Positions 1-8,159 of a DNA stretch of 64,000 nt are shown here, piece by piece. A program made the position numbers and the translations under genes. The DNA comes from Pseudomonas cedrina subsp. cedrina (GTDB lineage Bacteria > Pseudomonadota > Gammaproteobacteria > Pseudomonadales > Pseudomonadaceae). Positions within the stretch are counted from its first letter, which is position 1, and each line of letters opens with the position of its first letter. The notes below the pieces were generated by a model that saw only the letters and a list, made by a program, of their open reading frames with translations, was not told the origin of the DNA and made no database searches. Location: the NCBI RefSeq assembly GCF_001983175.1, contig NZ_MNPW01000019.1, positions 1-64,000 on the forward strand. The letters run 5' to 3'.

Positions 1-13
1 GCTCTTCCGATCT
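1..13. other. Illumina adapter remnant at contig end
   Basis: The first 13 bases, gctcttccgatct, are exactly the reverse complement of the common Illumina adapter start agatcggaagagc. This is library sequence, not genome. It marks the left edge as the end of an assembled contig where adapter was not trimmed. Confidence 0.93.
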
Positions 14-199
14 TTGGGGCGCGAAGCGGCCCCAGTCAAATCGCCGCGTTTATCCAGATACACCACGGGAGCAGGTTTTGGGGCTGCTTCGCAGCCCAAC
101 GCGGGGCAAGCCCGCTCGCCACAACAAAGCCCGCTTGCCATAAGAAGCTCGCTCGTCACGACAACACCACTCGCCACAACAAGCAGTGCTTCGTTGCCA
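14..199. repeat. truncated REPIN plus degenerate 18-19-bp tandem repeats
   Basis: Positions 14-118 hold the two inner arms and the outer right arm of the same palindrome family seen complete near 9.5, 22.8 and 41.4 kb (ggggctgcttcgcagccc, then gcggggcaagcccgct); the outer left arm is cut off by the contig end. From about 107 to 199 follow about five decayed copies of an 18-19-bp unit resembling aagcccgctcgccacaaca. No gene is seen. The block lies just past the xylulokinase stop codon. Confidence 0.7.
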
Positions 200-202
200 T
201 GA

Positions 203-1663
203 TCAATCGTGCAGCGCCTTGGCTGCCGTGAGTAAGCCCTGGAACTTTCGGTAGCGCGCTTGCAGCACCGCTTGCTGCCTGGCATCGGGCAAATACCGCT
301 TCTTCACAGGCAAGCCCGACCGCAACAACGCATCCCCCTCCCCGATCGCCAAAAACCCCAGCTTCGCCGCGCCAATGCATGCACTCAACTCACTGCCTTG
401 CAGCGTAAAGATCTCCCGCTGCAGGATATTGGCCAGCAACTGCGCCCAGTATTCACTGCGAGCTCCGCCGCCCACCAGAGCGCACGCATCTATGTCGGCA
501 CCGGCAGATTGCACGGCTCGCAAAGCGTCGAGCAGGCCAAAACCCACCCCTTCCATCACCGCATACCCAAGCATCGCCGGGGTGCAGTCATGGCCCAGGT
601 TCATGAAACCGCCACGCAGTAAGGGATCGTTATGCGGTGTACGTTCGCCTGCGAGGTACGGCAAAAACAATGGTGTATCCAACGGCACGGGCTGTGCGAT
701 CGGTAGTTGTGCTTGCACCTGATCCAGCAACGTCTGCTCGTCCGGCTGGCCGGTCAGCCGCGTGACCCAGCGCAGGCAACTGGCGCCGGCCAGCATGGCG
801 CCCATGGTGTACCAGCGGTTGGGCAACGTGTGGCAAAAGCTGTGCACGGCGCTGGCGGGATTGCCGGCGGCATGGTCGGTGATCGCGACGATGGCCGCGC
901 TGGTGCCCAAGGTGATAAAGCCGTCACCGGCATTGATTGCCCCGATTCCTACGGCAGCCACTGGATTATCGCCACCGCCGCCCGCGATCACCACGTCCGT
1001 CGACAGCCCCAGGCCGGATGCGGTCAGACAAGCACTCGCGGTCCCGCCTTCAATCAACCTGGGCATCTGCTGCGGCGCAAGGCCGGTGGCACGCAGCATC
1101 GGGCTGAACCATTCACGGTGTGCCACATCCAGCCACAACGTACCCGCGGCATCGGACATGTCGCTGATGCGCTCGCCCGTCAGGCGCAGGCGCAGGTAAT
1201 CCTTGGGTGACAGCACACACTCAATCGCCTTGAACACCTCGGGCTCATGGTGCTGCAACCACAGCAGTTTCGGCGCCGTCAGCCCCGCCATGGGCAGGCT
1301 GCCGGTCACCCCGGAAAATTCCGCGCCCAGTTGCTCGGCCTCGGCGACAGCGCGCGAGTCGTCCCACAGGATCGCCGGGTACAACACGCAGTTGTCGGCG
1401 CCCAACAGCACCACACCGTGCATCTGGCCGGACAACCCGATACAAGCGACCCGGGCAAACGCAGCATGCCCGCGCAATTGCGCCAGCGCCTGCAGACATG
1501 CCTGCCACCAGTCTTGCGGCGCCTGCTCCGACCAGCCGCTGTGGCGCCGCGATACACTCAAGCGCACGCCGGCGTGAGCCAGCACCGTGCCATCAAGGTC
1601 CATGAGGATAGCCTTGAGTTCCGAGGTGCCGAGGTCGATGCCGAGGGAAACAGGAGTGTTCAT
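203..1663 (-). CDS. xylB: xylulokinase (FGGY carbohydrate kinase)
   Basis: This 486-residue protein matches xylulokinase in length and layout and should phosphorylate D-xylulose (or a close ketopentose) to the 5-phosphate in the cytoplasm. The N-terminal ATPase motif DLGTS is at residues 10-14, with GGGGDNPVAAVGIG and GGGARSEYW motifs further on, as in FGGY kinases. The start at 1663 is chosen because residues upstream of MNTPVSLGIDLG do not fit the family and the regulator's stop lies 17 bp away, with a ggaaaag ribosome site. It is the last gene of the transporter operon. No isomerase or dehydrogenase that would make the ketose is nearby, so the exact substrate is inferred. Confidence 0.9.
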   Translation of the reverse strand: MNTPVSLGIDLGTSELKAILMDLDGTVLAHAGVRLSVSRRHSGWSEQAPQDWWQACLQALAQLRGHAAFARVACIGLSGQMHGVVLLGADNCVLYPAILWDDSRAVAEAEQLGAEFSGVTGSLPMAGLTAPKLLWLQHHEPEVFKAIECVLSPKDYLRLRLTGERISDMSDAAGTLWLDVAHREWFSPMLRATGLAPQQMPRLIEGGTASACLTASGLGLSTDVVIAGGGGDNPVAAVGIGAINAGDGFITLGTSAAIVAITDHAAGNPASAVHSFCHTLPNRWYTMGAMLAGASCLRWVTRLTGQPDEQTLLDQVQAQLPIAQPVPLDTPLFLPYLAGERTPHNDPLLRGGFMNLGHDCTPAMLGYAVMEGVGFGLLDALRAVQSAGADIDACALVGGGARSEYWAQLLANILQREIFTLQGSELSACIGAAKLGFLAIGEGDALLRSGLPVKKRYLPDARQQAVLQARYRKFQGLLTAAKALHD

Positions 1664-1680
1664 ACGCACTTTTCCAAAAA

Positions 1681-2673
1681 TCAAATACAGCCACAGGAAT
1701 GACGCAATTGCAGGGCAGGTGCCAGGCGTACGCTCTGGGGGGGCGCGCCGGGACAAGCCATGCGTTGCAACAGCAGGCCGACGGCACGCGCGCCGAGGGC
1801 CTGGACCGGTTGAGCGATCAGGGTCAGGCGCGGCTCGAAAAAATCCGCCCAGTCAAAATCGTCAAACCCGACTAGGGCCATCTGCCCCGGCACGGCGATG
1901 TGCGCGTCACGCAAGGCGTGCATGGCGCCCAGGGTCATCAGGTTGTTGCCGGCCATGATCGCGGTGGGCGGCGCAGCCAAACCCAGCAACCGCAGCGTGG
2001 CCTCCCGCGCCGGCTCAGTGTTGGAACCGCCACCCACCAGCAGGTGCGGATCAAACGCCAGCCCCGCCGCCTGCAACGCGGCGCGATATCCCTCCACCCG
2101 CTCATCGGTGGTACTGAACCCCTCGCGCCCGGCGATAAAGCCGATCCGGCGGTGACCATGAGCGATCAAGTGTTCAACAAGCGCCTGGGTGGGCTGTATG
2201 TTTTCCACCCCGACCTGGTCAAACGCCGCGCTCATCATGCGGTCCACAAGCACCGCTGGAATCTCGTTGGCCCGCAGGTACTCCAGCGCCTTTGAGCCAT
2301 TCGACGGCGCCAGCACAATCCCGTCGACCCGCCGATGATGCAGCGCCGTGACCACCCGCAGCTCCTGCTCCGGGTCGTCATGGGTGTCGACAAACAGCAT
2401 CATGTAGCCGTGTCTGGCGCACTCGGTTTCTATCGCGTGCACGGTTTCGCTGAAGTAATGGTTGGACAGCGCCGAGATCGCCACGCCAATCGTGCTGGTG
2501 CTCGACCGCGCCAGCGAGCGCGCCAGGGTGTTGGGGATGTAGCCCAGCGCCTGGATCGCCTGCTGCACCGCCTGCACCGTCGCCGGGCTGACCTTGCGGG
2601 TGCCGTTCAGCACATGGGACACCGTCGATGTCGATACCCCCGCCTTGCTTGCCACGTCGTCCATGGTGACCAC
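1681..2673 (-). CDS. LacI-family transcriptional regulator
   Basis: This 330-residue repressor has an N-terminal LacI helix-turn-helix (VASKAGVSTSTVSHVLNG) and hinge, then a periplasmic-binding-like sensor domain. I choose the GTG start at 2673 because a gagagga ribosome site lies 7-8 bases upstream; the in-frame ATG at 2664 is too far from it. It lies 20 bp after the binding-protein gene and 17 bp before xylB, so it is co-transcribed with the genes it probably controls. Its likely targets are the two palindromes at 6233-6244 and 6266-6275 upstream of the operon. The inducing sugar cannot be read from the sequence. Confidence 0.9.
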   Translation of the reverse strand: MVTMDDVASKAGVSTSTVSHVLNGTRKVSPATVQAVQQAIQALGYIPNTLARSLARSSTSTIGVAISALSNHYFSETVHAIETECARHGYMMLFVDTHDDPEQELRVVTALHHRRVDGIVLAPSNGSKALEYLRANEIPAVLVDRMMSAAFDQVGVENIQPTQALVEHLIAHGHRRIGFIAGREGFSTTDERVEGYRAALQAAGLAFDPHLLVGGGSNTEPAREATLRLLGLAAPPTAIMAGNNLMTLGAMHALRDAHIAVPGQMALVGFDDFDWADFFEPRLTLIAQPVQALGARAVGLLLQRMACPGAPPQSVRLAPALQLRHSCGCI

Positions 2674-2693
2674 GGCGCTGTCCTCTCAACCAA

Positions 2694-3626
2694 TCAACGT
2701 TTGCTCGACCAGCCGCTGTACGTACCGACGTTGTCACGGGTGATCAGTTTCGGCGTGAGCAGGGTCACCGCTTCGGCCGGGGCCTTGTCGTTGAGAAGGT
2801 CATTGCCCACATTCACGGCGGTCTGCGCCATGGCCCACGGGTCCTGGCTGGCGGACGCCTGGATCTGCGTATCGGTCTTGAGTGCGTTCTCGATATCCGG
2901 CGCGCCGTCCACCGACGTGATGATGATGCCGCTGCGCTTGAGCTGCTTGGCCGCCAGGTCACTGCCGATGGCTTGCGGGTCGTTGATCGCGAACAGGCCG
3001 TCGATTTTCGGGAAGCGCGTGAGGTAACCCTGCATGGCGTTCAAGCCGCCTTCACGGGAGCCCTTGGCGTCCTGGTCATCGGACAGCACCTTGATGTCCG
3101 GCGCAGCGGCCAATGCCGCCTTGCAGCCCTTGACGCGATCGGTCACGGCGGTGACCTGCGGGCCGTTCTGGATGATCACGTTGCCCTTGCCCGCCAGCTT
3201 GTCCACCAGGTACTGGCAGGCCAGCTTGCCGGCTTCGACGTTGTCAGTCTGCACCGTGGCGTTCACCCCCTTGGCGTCCACATCCACGGCAACCACCACA
3301 ATGCCGGCGTCACGGGCTTTCTTGATCGCAGAGGCCATGGCGGACGGGTCGACGGCGTTGATCAAAATCAGGTCGACCTTGGACGAGATGAAGTTGTCTA
3401 TCTGCGAGAACTGCTTGCTCAAGTCATAGTCGGCCGATACCGAGGTGACCTTGACGTTGGGGTTCAACTCCTTGGCCCGCGCCGTGGCGCCGTCGGCCAG
3501 GGTCACGAAATACGGGTTGCCCAGCGAACCCATGCTGATACCGAGGGCCTTGAGCTCGCGCGCTTCGACGGCCTGGGACATCAAGGCAGCCAGGGCCATA
3601 ACGGGGAAAATGCGTTTGACGTTCAT
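2694..3626 (-). CDS. sugar ABC transporter substrate-binding protein, RbsB-like
   Basis: This 310-residue protein begins with a signal peptide (MNVKRIFPVMALAALMSQAVEA) and continues as a type I periplasmic binding protein of the ribose/galactose class (SMGSLGNPYFVTLADGA, VDVDAKGVNATVQTDN). It should capture a sugar in the periplasm and deliver it to the permease encoded just upstream. It is the third gene of the operon, 35 bp after the permease stop. A weak gagaga ribosome site precedes the ATG. Similarity to ribose binders is clear, but pairing with a xylulokinase rather than a ribokinase argues for another pentose, pentulose or polyol, so I do not call it rbsB. Confidence 0.9.
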   Translation of the reverse strand: MNVKRIFPVMALAALMSQAVEARELKALGISMGSLGNPYFVTLADGATARAKELNPNVKVTSVSADYDLSKQFSQIDNFISSKVDLILINAVDPSAMASAIKKARDAGIVVVAVDVDAKGVNATVQTDNVEAGKLACQYLVDKLAGKGNVIIQNGPQVTAVTDRVKGCKAALAAAPDIKVLSDDQDAKGSREGGLNAMQGYLTRFPKIDGLFAINDPQAIGSDLAAKQLKRSGIIITSVDGAPDIENALKTDTQIQASASQDPWAMAQTAVNVGNDLLNDKAPAEAVTLLTPKLITRDNVGTYSGWSSKR

Positions 3627-3661
3627 GCGGTTCTCTCTCTTGTGATTGTTGTAGGAGTGAA

Positions 3662-4639
3662 TCAGGTCCGCGCACCGGACTGGCGATAGCGATCCAGCGC
3701 CACCGCGCCAATGATCACGATGCCCTTGATGATGTACTGCCAGATATCCGATACCCCCAGCAGCACCAGGCCGTTGGTCAGCACCGCTATGATCAGCGCA
3801 CCGATCAGCGTGCCGCCGATAGTGCCGACACCGCCGGTAAAGCTGGTGCCGCCAAGGATGACGGCGGCAATCGCATCCAGCTCATAGGATTGGCCCAGCT
3901 GCAGGCCGTTGGCGGCGAACAGGCGCGAAGCGCTCATCACCGCGCCCAGCCCGGCCAACGCGCCGGACATGGCGTAGACAAACAGCAGCACCTTCCACAC
4001 CTTGATCCCCGACAGCCGCGCCGCTTCCGGGTTGCCGCCCACCGAATAGATCTGCACACCCATGACCGTGCGGCGCAGGATGAACCACGACAGCGCAACC
4101 ACCGCCACCGCAATCACCACCAGCCACGGCACGCCAAGGATCGAGTCATTGCCGATAAAGGCAAACGGCAACTCAGGGTTGAATACGGTTTTGTCGTCCG
4201 CCAACAGGCGTGCCAGGCCGCGCATGGCTGTCAGCGCACCCAGGGTGACGATAAACGGCGGCAAGCGCATGAAGGCAATCAACCCACCATTGACCAGCCC
4301 CAACAGCAAGCCGAAGCCGATACCGGCGGCAATCCCGAACATGCCGAACTGCGGCGACATCGAGGCTTGTAACGCCACCACCGCCGACGCGGCAAGGATC
4401 GCCCCCACCGACAGGTCGATGCCCGCCGTGAGGATCACAAAGGTCATCCCCGCCGCCAGCACCACGTTCACCGACGCCTGCTGGGTGATGATCGACAGGT
4501 TCTGCATCGTCAGGAAATTCTCGCTGGCCAGGGCAAAGCCCACCAGCAGCAGGATCAGCACCGGCAACATGCCGACTGTGCGCATCAATTCACGTGCGCG
4601 TTCTGCTTTACCGATTGTCGCTACATTCAACTCAGCCAT
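3662..4639 (-). CDS. sugar ABC transporter permease, RbsC-like
   Basis: This 325-residue protein is almost wholly membrane segments and carries the GIDLSVG motif of the RbsC/AraH permease family. It would form the inner-membrane channel of the importer, probably as a dimer. I choose the start MAELNVATIG at 4639, which overlaps the ATPase stop codon by 8 bp and indicates translational coupling; an in-frame ATG 12 codons earlier would overlap further. It sits between the ATPase and binding-protein genes, the usual content for this importer class. Confidence 0.92.
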   Translation of the reverse strand: MAELNVATIGKAERARELMRTVGMLPVLILLLVGFALASENFLTMQNLSIITQQASVNVVLAAGMTFVILTAGIDLSVGAILAASAVVALQASMSPQFGMFGIAAGIGFGLLLGLVNGGLIAFMRLPPFIVTLGALTAMRGLARLLADDKTVFNPELPFAFIGNDSILGVPWLVVIAVAVVALSWFILRRTVMGVQIYSVGGNPEAARLSGIKVWKVLLFVYAMSGALAGLGAVMSASRLFAANGLQLGQSYELDAIAAVILGGTSFTGGVGTIGGTLIGALIIAVLTNGLVLLGVSDIWQYIIKGIVIIGAVALDRYRQSGART

Positions 4640-6164
4640 GGGCAACCACCTGATCGCCACCGGTGGCGAGGTCAATAATGCGTTCCTGGGAAATAGCGTG
4701 GCCTGAGGCCCCGCCGACTTCAGCGACCAGCTGGCCTTCGCGCATGATCAACACGCGGTCGCAGGTGCCGATGATCTCCGGCAACTCGCTGGAGATCACC
4801 ACAATGCCGACACCGGCCTGGGCCAATTGATTGATGATGCGGTAGATCTCGGACTTGGAACCGATGTCCACGCCGCGCGTGGGCTCGTCGAGGATCAGCA
4901 CATGGGGCTTGACCTCCAGCAGCCGGGCCAACAACACCTTCTGCTGGTTGCCACCGGACAGTGCGCCGACATTGACCTTGCCCGACGCCACGCGGATCGA
5001 CAGTGACTTGATCGCATCCGTGGCGCGCTGCGCGGCATGGCCGCGATCCAGCACACCGCCGGCATGCGCATCGGGCACACAGGCGCAGACATTGATGTTG
5101 TCCGCCACGCTCATGTCCAGGAACAGGCCCTGGGCCTTGCGATCTTCGGTGAGGTAAACCACGCCGGCGCGAATTGCGTCCGCCGGGGTGCGCAGTTGGG
5201 TGACGGTCTTGCCGACCACCTCCAGGGTGCCCGAGGTGCGTGGGTCGGCGGCGAAGATCAGCCGTGCCAGCTCGGTGCGCCCTGCTCCGACCAGGCCGGC
5301 AATGCCCAGCACTTCGCCGGCGTGCAGGTCGAAACTGCAGTTGCGCACGCGCTTGCCATCGGCCATGTCGCGCACTCGCATCACCACGTTACCGGGGTTG
5401 TACGCAGCGTGTTCTTTCTTATAGAACCCCGACAGGTCGCGGCCCACCATCATCTTGACCAGCACCTCGGCCGACAGCGCTTCGCGGGTCAGTTCGCCGA
5501 TGTACTGGCCGTCACGCAGCACCGAGACACGATCCGCCAGCTCGTAGATCTCGGCCATGCGGTGGCTGATATAAATGATTGCCAACCCTTGGCCGCGCAG
5601 CTGTTTGATCAGCGCGAACAAGCGGTCGGTCTCGCGGGATGACAACGGCGTGGTCGGCTCGTCCATCACCAGGACCTTGGCGTGGGCATGCAAGGCGCGG
5701 GCGATTTCCACCAGTTGGCGCTCGGCAATCGACAGGCTGCTGACCCGCGTCGCCGGGGTGAACTGCGCGCCAAGGCGTTGCAGCACTTCGATGCACCCCG
5801 CTTCCATGCCCTTGCGGTCGATGGTCCAGCCACGCCGCAGTTCACGGCCCAGGTAAATGTTCTCGGCCACGCTCAGGTTGGGGCACAGGCTCAGTTCCTG
5901 ATAGATCACGGCGATGCCGAGGGCTTTGGCGGTAGCGGGGTCGAAGGTGGCGACAGGTTCACCGGCAATGCGGATTTCACCGCCGGGGTCGGCTTGGTAG
6001 GCGCCGGAGAGGATTTTCATCAGGGTAGATTTGCCGGCGCCGTTCTCCCCCATCAAGGCGTGGATTTCGCCGGGGTAGACCTTCAGGCCGACATTCTTGA
6101 GCACGCGCAAACCGTTGAACGTTTTGCTGATGCCCTGCATTTCAAGCAAGGGTTCAAGGCTCAT
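4632..6164 (-). CDS. sugar ABC transporter ATP-binding protein, RbsA-like
   Basis: This 510-residue protein is a double ABC ATPase of the RbsA/XylG/AraG type. The first half has Walker A GENGAGKST at residues 39-46 and an LSIAERQLVEIA signature. The second half has the degenerate P-loop GLVGAGRTE and the signature LSGGNQQKVLLAR, as is normal for the family. It powers uptake through the permease encoded next. It is the first gene of the operon; a good ribosome site (aggagc) precedes the ATG at 6164, and the leader contains two LacI-type operators. Family assignment is secure; the sugar is not known. Confidence 0.93.
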   Translation of the reverse strand: MSLEPLLEMQGISKTFNGLRVLKNVGLKVYPGEIHALMGENGAGKSTLMKILSGAYQADPGGEIRIAGEPVATFDPATAKALGIAVIYQELSLCPNLSVAENIYLGRELRRGWTIDRKGMEAGCIEVLQRLGAQFTPATRVSSLSIAERQLVEIARALHAHAKVLVMDEPTTPLSSRETDRLFALIKQLRGQGLAIIYISHRMAEIYELADRVSVLRDGQYIGELTREALSAEVLVKMMVGRDLSGFYKKEHAAYNPGNVVMRVRDMADGKRVRNCSFDLHAGEVLGIAGLVGAGRTELARLIFAADPRTSGTLEVVGKTVTQLRTPADAIRAGVVYLTEDRKAQGLFLDMSVADNINVCACVPDAHAGGVLDRGHAAQRATDAIKSLSIRVASGKVNVGALSGGNQQKVLLARLLEVKPHVLILDEPTRGVDIGSKSEIYRIINQLAQAGVGIVVISSELPEIIGTCDRVLIMREGQLVAEVGGASGHAISQERIIDLATGGDQVVAHG

Positions 6165-6232
6165 GCATGAGCTCCTGGAATTATTATTTTTGTCGTCAGT
6201 GGGCCGACTCTAATTCAGATACATTTGCTTAC

Positions 6233-6244
6233 GCAAGCGCTTGC
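6233..6244. promoter_or_regulatory. LacI-family operator 1
   Basis: The 12-bp perfect palindrome gcaagcgcttgc lies 69 bp upstream of the ABC transporter ATPase start. A central CG flanked by symmetric arms is typical of LacI/PurR-family sites. It is the natural target of the LacI regulator encoded in the operon. This is a sequence match and context inference only. Confidence 0.7.
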
Positions 6245-6265
6245 CTTGAGGTTTTTCCCTTAGAA

Positions 6266-6275
6266 GAAACGTTTC
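6266..6275. promoter_or_regulatory. LacI-family operator 2
   Basis: The 10-bp perfect palindrome gaaacgtttc also has a central CG. Its centre is 32 bp, about three helical turns, from the centre of the palindrome at 6233-6244. This face-of-helix spacing would suit cooperative binding by the operon's LacI protein. The rest of the 280-bp gap between the divergent genes is AT-rich and holds no gene. Confidence 0.55.
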
Positions 6276-6444
6276 ATCAACCTACTTTATTGATTAAACA
6301 CAGAAAGCATCGAATTGACCGTTTGTCTGCTATTGTCCACGCATGTCATCTCATACTCGTTGTCGCCAGGCGATCTTCAGTGAGCATGCTCTGCGTCATC
6401 GCAGGTAACGATGGCGGGTCTGAATATCATGCAAGGACGAAGCG

Positions 6445-7785
6445 ATGGACACACCGCTACCCGAACAACCGCAATCGCGCGCGGAAAAAATCGTCGAGTT
6501 CAAGCGCCAGAAAACCCTGCTCAAGACCGGCGCCCTGCAAGACGCGATCTTCAACAGCGCCTACTTCTCCAGCATCGCCACCGACGAAAAAGGCGTGATC
6601 CAGATCTTCAACGTCGGCGCCGAACGCATGCTGGGCTATGCCGCCGCCGATGTGGTCAACCGCATCACCCCTGCCGACATCTCCGACCCCATCGAACTGG
6701 TTACCCGCGCCGCCGCCCTGAGCCAGGAGCTCGACACGCCGATCACGCCGGGCTTTGAAGCGCTGGTGTTCAAGGCCTCGCGGGGGATCGAAGACATCTA
6801 CGAGTTGACCTATATCCGCAAGGACGGCAGTCGCCTGTCGGCCATGGTCTCGGTGACGGCGTTGCGCAACCGCCACGACACCATCATCGGCTACCTGCTG
6901 ATCGGTACCGACAACACCGCGCGCAAGCAGGAAGAAGCCGAACGCAAAGGGTTCGAACGCGCCCTGGAAGAAAAGAATCTGGAGCTGGAGCACGCCAGCC
7001 ACATGAAGTCCGAGTTTCTCGCCACCATGTCCCACGAATTGCGCACGCCGCTGAACGCGGTGATCGGCTTTTCCGAGGCGCTCAAGGACGGGTTGGTCGG
7101 CGAGATGAGCGAGACCCAGCGTGAATACATCGGCGACATCTTCACCAGTGGCCAGCACTTGCTGTCGCTGATCAACGACATCCTCGACCTGTCCAAGGTC
7201 GAGGCCGGGATGATGGAACTGGAGCTGGAAAGCGTCGAGCTGGCGGGCCTGTTGGCCAACAGCCTGCTGATCGTGCGCGAAAAGGCGGCGTTGCAGAGCA
7301 TTCAGTTGAAGCTGCAAAGCCCTGAAGACCTCGGCCATCTGGAACTCGACCTGCGCAAGACCAAGCAGATCGTCTACAACCTGCTCGCCAACGCCGTCAA
7401 GTTCAGCGAACACGGCAGCTCGGTGACGTTGACGGTGCGCCAGGTAGCGCGCGAGCAGGTCGGGCAGATTTCCGGCGACTGGCCGGTATACAACTTCGCC
7501 TTGCCGGCGAGTGTGCATCAACAATTCCTCGAACTGAGCGTCAGCGACACCGGCATAGGCATCGCCGAAGACGACATGGGCAAGCTGTTCAAGGCGTTCA
7601 GCCAGATCGACAGCAGCCTGGCGCGCAAATTTGAAGGCACGGGCCTGGGGCTGGCAATGGTCAAGCAACTGACCGACCTGCACGGCGGCAGTGTCGCGGT
7701 GGCCAGCCGCGAAGGTTGCGGCGCGCGGTTTGTCGTGTGGCTGCCGCTGCATCGCACCCCGGAGGCCCCATGGCCGAGATCCTGA
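6445..7785 (+). CDS. cytoplasmic PAS-domain sensor histidine kinase
   Basis: This 446-residue kinase has a PAS domain (about residues 33-155), a short coiled coil (about 160-190), a HisKA dimerisation domain with the phospho-acceptor His197 in SHELRTPLNAVIGF, and an HATPase domain with DTGIGI and GTGLGL motifs. No membrane segment is visible, so it should sense an internal signal such as redox state, a ligand or a partner protein. Its last 16 bp overlap the following receiver gene, so the two are coupled. It is divergent from the sugar operon. An aaggacgaagcg ribosome site precedes the start. The signal is unknown. Confidence 0.93.
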   Translation: MDTPLPEQPQSRAEKIVEFKRQKTLLKTGALQDAIFNSAYFSSIATDEKGVIQIFNVGAERMLGYAAADVVNRITPADISDPIELVTRAAALSQELDTPITPGFEALVFKASRGIEDIYELTYIRKDGSRLSAMVSVTALRNRHDTIIGYLLIGTDNTARKQEEAERKGFERALEEKNLELEHASHMKSEFLATMSHELRTPLNAVIGFSEALKDGLVGEMSETQREYIGDIFTSGQHLLSLINDILDLSKVEAGMMELELESVELAGLLANSLLIVREKAALQSIQLKLQSPEDLGHLELDLRKTKQIVYNLLANAVKFSEHGSSVTLTVRQVAREQVGQISGDWPVYNFALPASVHQQFLELSVSDTGIGIAEDDMGKLFKAFSQIDSSLARKFEGTGLGLAMVKQLTDLHGGSVAVASREGCGARFVVWLPLHRTPEAPWPRS

Positions 7786-8150
7786 TCGTCGAAGACAATG
7801 CAGCCAACATGCGCCTGGCGCGTTTGTTGCTGGTCAATGCCGGGCATACGGTGTTGTGGGCGGCCGATGCCGAGACCGGACTGACCCTGGCCCGCGCGCA
7901 GCAACCGGCCCTGATCCTCATGGATATCCAGCTGCCCGGCATGGACGGCCTGGCCGCCACCGCACTGCTCAAGCAAGACCCGCTGACCGCGCACATCCCG
8001 GTGATCGCCCTGACGGCCATGGCGATGAAAGAAGACCGCGAAAAGACCCGGCTGGCCGGGTGCGACGCCTACATCATCAAGCCGCTGCGTTACAAAGAGC
8101 TGTACCAGGTGATCGACACCTTGCTGCAGCCCGACAGACCCCTCACGTGA
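7770..8150 (+). CDS. single-domain response regulator (CheY-like)
   Basis: This 126-residue protein is a lone receiver domain: acidic pocket near residues 8-9, phospho-acceptor Asp52 in LMDIQLPGMDG, and the conserved Lys in IIKPL near residue 105. The ATG at 7770 follows an ideal ggaggcccc ribosome site inside the end of the kinase gene, which fixes the start. With no output domain it probably relays phosphate or acts by protein contact, similar to DivK-type regulators. It is likely phosphorylated by the upstream kinase and works with the receiver-EAL protein 9 bp downstream. Confidence 0.92.
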   Translation: MAEILIVEDNAANMRLARLLLVNAGHTVLWAADAETGLTLARAQQPALILMDIQLPGMDGLAATALLKQDPLTAHIPVIALTAMAMKEDREKTRLAGCDAYIIKPLRYKELYQVIDTLLQPDRPLT

Positions 8151-8159
8151 GTCCGCTCC

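Noticed and set aside
2694..3626. Naming the binding protein rbsB
   Set aside because: The operon lacks ribokinase and has a xylulokinase, so ribose specificity is not supported.
6457..7752. Long open frame (431 aa) on the minus strand opposite the histidine kinase
   Set aside because: It mirrors a clear kinase gene in high-GC DNA, has an odd His/Gln/Val-rich composition and no family motif.
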